Positions 53,353 to 58,028 of a stretch of DNA of 58,028 nucleotides are shown one piece after another. Where the stretch lies: positions 776-58,803 of the forward strand of contig DHYU01000010.1 of assembly GCA_002415485.1 (NCBI GenBank), given 5' to 3'. This stretch comes from Proteobacteria bacterium UBA5122 (GTDB lineage: Bacteria > Pseudomonadota > Gammaproteobacteria > Tenderiales > Tenderiaceae). The position numbers and the translations under genes were made by a program. Under the pieces are notes generated by a model, which was not told the DNA's origin, did not search any database, and saw only the letters and a program-made list of their open reading frames with translations. The stretch's first letter is position 1. Each line of letters opens with the position of its first letter.

Positions 53353-55251
53353 CTAGCCGTTCTGCAGTTCTTCCAGTTGTTCCCAGCGTGCATAGGCCTC
53401 GGTCAACTCCGCCTCGACGGCATCCACCTCTGCCTGTAGTTTGCTGACCTGATCACCGGCCTGCTGATACACAGCGGGATCGGCCATCTGCTGCTGCAGT
53501 TCGGCCACCTTGTTTTCCAGCTCTTCGATCTTCGCAGGCAGCGCATCCAACTCACGCTGATCCTTGTAGCTGAGTTTCTTTGCGGGCTTGGGTTTGTCCG
53601 CAACAGGTGCCGCCGCCTTTTTCTCGGTCACCGGCGCTGATTTGGCCGGTGTGCGCGTCTCGCGCTGGCGCTGACTGTCGTCGTAACCACCGACGTATTC
53701 ATTCACCACACCATCACCTTCAAACACTATGCTGTGCGTGACCACATTATTCACAAAGGCGCGGTCATGGCTGACCACCAGCACAGTACCGGCGTAATCG
53801 AGCAGCAACTCTTCGAGCAGCTCCAGCGTTTCAACATCAAGGTCATTGGTCGGCTCGTCGAGCACCAGGACATTGGATGGCCGCGCAAACAGCTTGGCCA
53901 ACAACAGACGATTGCGTTCACCACCCGAGAGCGCGCTGACCGGCTGACGCACGCGGTCCGGCGCAAACAAAAAGTCCTGCAGGTAACTCATCACGTGGCG
54001 CGCCTGGCCATTGATGAAGACATTGTCGCTGCCGTCGCCGACGTTATCGAATACCGTCTTGTTGTCATCAAGAATCGCGCGATGCTGATCGAAGTAGGCG
54101 ACTTCTAATTTAGTGCCCAACTTGACCGTGCCCTGCTGTGGTTCGAGCTGGCCTAGCAGGATACGCAACAACGTCGTCTTACCGGCACCGTTCGGGCCGA
54201 GCACACCAATCTTGTCACCGCGCATGATCGTCGTCGAAAAATCGCGCACGATCGGCTTGTCGCCAAAGTTGTGGGTAATGCCTTCGACTTCAGCCACCAT
54301 CTTGCCCGAGCGTTCACTGCCTTGCAGCTGCATGCGCGCCTTGCCCTGTTGCACACGGCGTTGTTTGAATTCCTCGCGCATCGCCTTCAAGGCTCGCACA
54401 CGGCCTTCATTACGGGTGCGCCGCGCCTTGATGCCCTGGCGGATCCATGCCTCTTCCTGCGCCAGTTTTTTATCGAACAGCGCGTTCTCTTTGGCCTCGG
54501 CATCGAGCAGCGCCTGTTTGCGTTCAAGATAAGTTTGATAGTTGCCGGGCCAGCTCGTCAGGCGACCTCGGTCCAGCTCGATGATGCGTGTCGCCAGCTT
54601 CTGCAACAGCATCCGGTCATGCGTGATAAACAAAATCGTCTGCGGAAAATCGAGCAGGAACTGCTCCAGCCATTCGATGGCCTCGACATCCAGATGGTTG
54701 GTCGGCTCGTCGAGCAACAACACATCCGGCTCGGTAACCAAGGCCTGCGCCAACAACACGCGGCGCTTCAACCCCCCGGAGAGCTGGCTGAACTCGGCAT
54801 CGGCGGGCAGGGCCAGCTTCGACACCACCGTCTCGACCTTCTGCTCCAGGCTCCAACCGTCCTTCGCCTCCAGCGCCTGTTGCGCACGCGACAGCTCGGC
54901 CATCGCTGCATCGCTGTAATCGGTCATCAACCGCGCACTGGCCTGGTGATAACGGCTGAGCAATTGCCCCAGTTCACCCAGGCCCGACGCAATCACGTCA
55001 AACACCGAACCCGAGGTATCGTGCGGCACCTCTTGTTTGAGGCGCGAGATCTTCAGGCCCTGGCGCGTGACAAACTCACCGTCATCGGCGCTGATATCGC
55101 CGCTGAGCAGCTTCATCAGCGTCGATTTACCCGCCCCATTGCGCCCGACCAGACACAGGCGCTCGCCGGCGTCGATCTGCAGATCGATATGATCCAACAA
55201 CGGCGGACCGCCGTAACTGACGAGAATATTGCGCAGGGTAACGAGGGACAT
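53353..55251 (-). CDS. uup: ABC-F ATPase, Uup-type
   Basis: A 632-residue soluble protein with two ABC cassettes: Walker A GRNGAGKST and GPNGAGKTT, signatures LSGGLKRR and LSGGERNR, Walker B LLLDEPTNHLD and LVLDEPTNDLD. A linker is rich in R and K, and a C-terminal coiled coil (about 540-628) is diagnostic of Uup/YheS-like ABC-F proteins acting at the ribosome or on branched DNA. The ATG at 55251 (AGGAG five bases upstream) gives the normal start MSLVTLRN. Confidence 0.93.
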   Translation of the reverse strand: MSLVTLRNILVSYGGPPLLDHIDLQIDAGERLCLVGRNGAGKSTLMKLLSGDISADDGEFVTRQGLKISRLKQEVPHDTSGSVFDVIASGLGELGQLLSRYHQASARLMTDYSDAAMAELSRAQQALEAKDGWSLEQKVETVVSKLALPADAEFSQLSGGLKRRVLLAQALVTEPDVLLLDEPTNHLDVEAIEWLEQFLLDFPQTILFITHDRMLLQKLATRIIELDRGRLTSWPGNYQTYLERKQALLDAEAKENALFDKKLAQEEAWIRQGIKARRTRNEGRVRALKAMREEFKQRRVQQGKARMQLQGSERSGKMVAEVEGITHNFGDKPIVRDFSTTIMRGDKIGVLGPNGAGKTTLLRILLGQLEPQQGTVKLGTKLEVAYFDQHRAILDDNKTVFDNVGDGSDNVFINGQARHVMSYLQDFLFAPDRVRQPVSALSGGERNRLLLAKLFARPSNVLVLDEPTNDLDVETLELLEELLLDYAGTVLVVSHDRAFVNNVVTHSIVFEGDGVVNEYVGGYDDSQRQRETRTPAKSAPVTEKKAAAPVADKPKPAKKLSYKDQRELDALPAKIEELENKVAELQQQMADPAVYQQAGDQVSKLQAEVDAVEAELTEAYARWEQLEELQNG

Positions 55252-55323
55252 AATGGCTCCTGGCCAGAGAGACAACAAAGGGCGCGCTATGGTACTGCGT
55301 TCCCCTGTTGCGTACCAGTGAGG

Positions 55324-55743
55324 TTAGCCGTTGAGATACTGCTCGATGTTTTCGACAAACACCCGCACCTGCTCACGAACCTGACGATAGGCCTCGTCGG
55401 CCGCCTCAGGCGTGGTCGCAGCCGCCGCGAGTTTGCCCGGCGCCGGGATATCGATCTTGATGATCGGGCATGGCGCGCTGAATACCGGGCAGGCATCGCC
55501 GCACAGGGTGAAGATGTAGTCCGGCCGGATCGTCAACTCATCCAGGTGTTTGGAGGTCTGCTGACTGATATCGACACCGGCCTCGGCCATCAACGCCACG
55601 GCCTTCGGATTGACGCCGTGTGGTTCAAAGCCTGCCGAAAAGATGTTGTAACAATCTGCAAGCAAGGCCCGCCCCCAGCCCTCGGCCAGCTGACTGCGAA
55701 ACGAGTTGCCATTGCAGACAAAAACAAGATTGAGCCTAGTCAC
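55324..55743 (-). CDS. ArsC-like low-molecular-weight phosphatase / arsenate reductase
   Basis: A 139-residue LMW-PTP-fold protein. The P-loop is CNGNSFRS (Cys10, Arg16). In thioredoxin-coupled ArsC the redox pair is typically Cys82 and Cys89 six residues apart. Here cysteines are at 81, 85 and 92 with different spacing, Cys15 is Phe15, and the usual HWG-DPA segment is replaced by a KIDIPAPG stretch. So it may reduce arsenate by a different relay or be a phosphatase. It starts 3 bases after the TetR-family stop and is likely cotranscribed. No arsB, acr3 or arsR is in view. Confidence 0.8.
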   Translation of the reverse strand: MTRLNLVFVCNGNSFRSQLAEGWGRALLADCYNIFSAGFEPHGVNPKAVALMAEAGVDISQQTSKHLDELTIRPDYIFTLCGDACPVFSAPCPIIKIDIPAPGKLAAAATTPEAADEAYRQVREQVRVFVENIEQYLNG

Positions 55744-55746
55744 GGT

Positions 55747-56406
55747 TCACGCCCCCTTGGCGGCGCTGCGGACACCGGCCCAGAACACCGCCAGCTGCTG
55801 GGTATAGGCATTGCCGATCGCACTCACCTTGCCCTGACGCATGATCAGCGGCAGGCCGTAGAAGATCGACGCCAACCCGACCATCACCGTCGGCATGTGG
55901 GCATTGCTCGGCAACTCACCGCCGCGCATCGCCTGCTCCAGCGCCGGCCACCAGGCCTTGTCGACACCACCGACCGCCAGCTCTTCGATACCGGCAAACT
56001 CCGGGAAGGCGATCATGCGCTCGGCCAGGGTCAGCTCCACCGGCTGCGGCTTTTCACGCAACAGGGCCTGACGGGCGATGATCTCGCTCATCACGCCGGT
56101 GCGCGCCTGAAAGCTGCTGGCCATGAACTCAAACGACACGCCAACAGCCGCCAAACCCTGCTTGCCCGAGTTCTGGCAACGCCAGGTCAGCTCCAGCATC
56201 CACAGCTGGGTGTAATAATCGAGCAGATCGACCTTGCGCGGAAAGTAGTTGAAAAAGGTCGCCTCGGAGATCTCACAGGCATCACACAGATCACGCACCA
56301 CGATTTCATCCAGCGTCGACATCTGCAGCCGCTCGACCAGCACACGCGCCAGCTTCAAACGGGTACGGGCAAACTTTCTTTCTCGCAGACCAGGTTTTTT
56401 CGCCAT
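55747..56406 (-). CDS. TetR-family transcriptional regulator
   Basis: A 219-residue regulator. An N-terminal helix-turn-helix (about 10-62) has VVRDLCDACEISEATFFNYFPRK, typical of TetR. The C-terminal part is an effector/dimerisation helix bundle with no obvious ligand signature. It is first in a two-gene unit with the ArsC-like gene. TetR rather than ArsR control of such a gene is unusual. Confidence 0.9.
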   Translation of the reverse strand: MAKKPGLRERKFARTRLKLARVLVERLQMSTLDEIVVRDLCDACEISEATFFNYFPRKVDLLDYYTQLWMLELTWRCQNSGKQGLAAVGVSFEFMASSFQARTGVMSEIIARQALLREKPQPVELTLAERMIAFPEFAGIEELAVGGVDKAWWPALEQAMRGGELPSNAHMPTVMVGLASIFYGLPLIMRQGKVSAIGNAYTQQLAVFWAGVRSAAKGA

Positions 56407-56610
56407 TTCAAGGGCCTCGGTTATTTTTAATGCTGACTATAAAATTTTAGGGCCGCACAAAAGTACATAATTGGCCCGATCTAATCAAGCACCCCGTCGT
56501 CGCGCGCCTGAACGCCCAGGTTCAGACTTCCTCGCCACACGACGATAGCCTATGAGTACGGCCGCATGCATGCACAAAGCCGCCACGCCCAATCACATGG
56601 ATGAAACGAT

Positions 56611-57735
56611 ATGCGCGCCATCGAACAAACCCTGGCCGAACAGATGCAAATCAGCGAGCGCGAGGTTGAGCAACGCAAGCATCTGCTCAACTTCACCGAG
56701 GCTGACGCGCTCCTGCTCGCCCGCCATAAAAACTTTATCGCCAGCCACATCGAACAGGTCGTCGACGACTTCTACTCTGCCCAGGTCAAGATCCCCGAAA
56801 TAGCGCTCCTGATCGGCGATGCCGAAACCCTGCGCCTGCTGCGCAACGCCATGCGGCGCTATATCCTCGAGCTGTTTGATGGCCATTACGATGGTGACTA
56901 CGTCAACCGCCGCCTGCGCATCGGCAAGGTCCACAAACGGATCGGGGTGGCGCCAAAACTTTATATCTCGGCCATCTGGCTGCTACAGCAGACCCTCAAT
57001 CAAACCATCGCGACCCATATCCATGCCGCTGGCGACCAGGACTGTGCCAACCAATTACAATCGGCACTCAACAAACTGATGACCCTCGACACTGGCTTTG
57101 TCTTCGACACCTACATCGCCAGCCTCGTCTCGGAGGTCGACGCCGCCAAACAGGAGATGGCCAACTACGCCTCCAGCCTGGAGGAGGTCGTCGCCCAGCG
57201 CACGCGAGAACTACAAGAACTCTCCCGCCGCGACAATCTCACCCAACTCTATAACCAACGCGCGTTTTATGAAATTTTCCGCCTCGAACTGGCCTCGGCG
57301 GCCCGTTACCGCGATGCCATGAGCCTGGTCTATCTCGACCTCAATCATTTCAAACAACTGAACGACCAGCAGGGCCACCTGACCGGAGACGAATTGCTGA
57401 CCAGAGTGGGGCATGTATTGTTGGAACACGTGCGCGAGACCGACTTTGCCTGCCGTTACGGCGGCGACGAATTCACGATCATCATGCCACGCACCAATGC
57501 CGCCAGCGCCGAACAGGTCTGCCGTCGCCTGGCGCAGGCGCCACTGAACTTCGACAGTGGTGATATCCCGATCTCATTGAGCATCGGCTACGTCACCACC
57601 GGCCCTGATGAATTTGACGACATCGACACCCTCATCAAAAAGGCCGACCAGGCGATGTATGTCGCCAAAGAGGCCGCCCACCAACACGGCGGCAGCCACA
57701 TCGCACAACACGGCAACACCGCGTTTCAAGCCTGA
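56611..57735 (+). CDS. Globin-coupled diguanylate cyclase (DosC-like)
   Basis: A 374-residue cytoplasmic sensor-cyclase. The N-terminal globin-coupled sensor domain (about 1-160) carries the proximal haem ligand His108 in GKVHKRIGV, and a short coiled coil (about 175-205) connects to the GGDEF domain. The active site is intact (GGDEF 284-288), as is the inhibitory site RETD at 275-278, exactly five residues before it. It should make c-di-GMP in response to oxygen or another gas ligand, with product inhibition. The ATG has only a weak ribosome-binding site (GGATGAAAC). Confidence 0.95.
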   Translation: MRAIEQTLAEQMQISEREVEQRKHLLNFTEADALLLARHKNFIASHIEQVVDDFYSAQVKIPEIALLIGDAETLRLLRNAMRRYILELFDGHYDGDYVNRRLRIGKVHKRIGVAPKLYISAIWLLQQTLNQTIATHIHAAGDQDCANQLQSALNKLMTLDTGFVFDTYIASLVSEVDAAKQEMANYASSLEEVVAQRTRELQELSRRDNLTQLYNQRAFYEIFRLELASAARYRDAMSLVYLDLNHFKQLNDQQGHLTGDELLTRVGHVLLEHVRETDFACRYGGDEFTIIMPRTNAASAEQVCRRLAQAPLNFDSGDIPISLSIGYVTTGPDEFDDIDTLIKKADQAMYVAKEAAHQHGGSHIAQHGNTAFQA

Positions 57736-57793
57736 TCACATAATCTGCTAAAATGCTGCCCTTTGACTCTTTAAGATGGATGGCGGCAGCACA

Positions 57794-58028
57794 ATGGCTT
57801 CACTGGCAGAACTGATTCAACAACGCATTCTCGTCCTCGACGGCGCGATGGGCACGATGATCCAGCGCTACAAACTGACAGAAGAGGACTATCGCGGTGA
57901 ACGTTTTGCGGACTTCCCATCGGAGCTGAAGGGCAATAATGACCTGCTCGTCATCACCAAACCCGAGATCATCAAGGCGATCCACACCGAATACCTTGAG
58001 GCCGGTGCCGACATCATCGAGACCAACA
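57794..58028 (+). CDS. metH: Methionine synthase MetH, N-terminal fragment
   Basis: The first 78 residues of the cobalamin-dependent methionine synthase: MASLAELIQQRILVLDGAMGTMIQ, then NDLLVITKPEIIKAIHTEYLEAGADIIETN. This is the start of the homocysteine-binding domain. The window cuts the gene. The 58-base gap upstream is too short for a cobalamin riboswitch; a SAM/SAH element was not recognised either. Confidence 0.93.
   Translation, partial: MASLAELIQQRILVLDGAMGTMIQRYKLTEEDYRGERFADFPSELKGNNDLLVITKPEIIKAIHTEYLEAGADIIETN

Noticed and set aside
57736..57793. Cobalamin or SAM/SAH riboswitch before metH
   Set aside because: Only 58 bases separate the cyclase stop and the metH start, and no riboswitch core was recognised.

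Overview
The window looks like chromosome from a free-living, nitrate-assimilating gammaproteobacterium. The evidence is gene order. It has pilMNOPQ divergent from a class A PBP and followed by aroK, ygfB-pepP-ubiH-ubiI divergent from a TIGR02449 gene and zapA, 6S RNA just upstream of a 5-formyltetrahydrofolate cyclo-ligase gene, and ilvA divergent from rpiA. Genus cannot be decided from the sequence alone. Coding density is high and there are no insertion sequences, CRISPR arrays, tRNAs or rRNAs that I can see.

Left part (1-14.2 kb): start of aroK, type IV pilus alignment/secretin operon pilMNOPQ (minus strand), PBP1A, a conserved hypothetical, citrate synthase, malic enzyme, ribosomal protein L31 with a structured leader, and glycogen phosphorylase.

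Middle (14.2-32.5 kb): a nitrate-assimilation regulon. On the minus strand are a NarK/NasA-type transporter and a fused PP2C phosphatase/Ser-Thr kinase. On the plus strand are nirB, nirD and an assimilatory nitrate reductase. Each arm has a sigma-54 promoter of near-perfect or perfect consensus with NtrC-like dyads upstream. Between the two arms sits an 8.5-kb block: an H-NOX nitric-oxide sensor, a hybrid histidine kinase and an OmpR-type response regulator whose start and stop codons overlap, then a five-gene archaic (Csu/spore-coat-U type) chaperone-usher pilus operon. Similar direct repeats (TKACA-N5-TKACA) lie in front of both the sensor genes and the first pilin gene. I infer an NO-responsive phosphorelay that controls an adhesive pilus, placed inside a locus for nitrate/nitrite metabolism. 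This is the strongest candidate for an undescribed system in the window.

Right-middle (32-38.6 kb): a MaoC-type hydratase, an iron(III) FbpABC importer behind a clear Fur box, a degenerate REC-EAL protein, and two small unknown genes. From 38.8 to 48.3 kb come the ubiquinone hydroxylases with two small unknown genes between them, pepP, ygfB, zapA, a large lipoprotein inserted between zapA and ssrS, 6S RNA, the folate cyclo-ligase and an EVE-domain protein.

Right end (48.3-58 kb): a small exported helical protein, ilvA, rpiA, a DUF2905 membrane protein, a haem-binding DUF3365 protein, zapE, an Uup-type ABC-F ATPase, an ArsC-like phosphatase with a TetR regulator, a globin-coupled diguanylate cyclase, and the beginning of metH.

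The only stretch over 300 bases without a gene is 17444-17847. It holds the transporter's sigma-54 promoter, NtrC-like sites and the candidate regulator repeats in front of the H-NOX gene.
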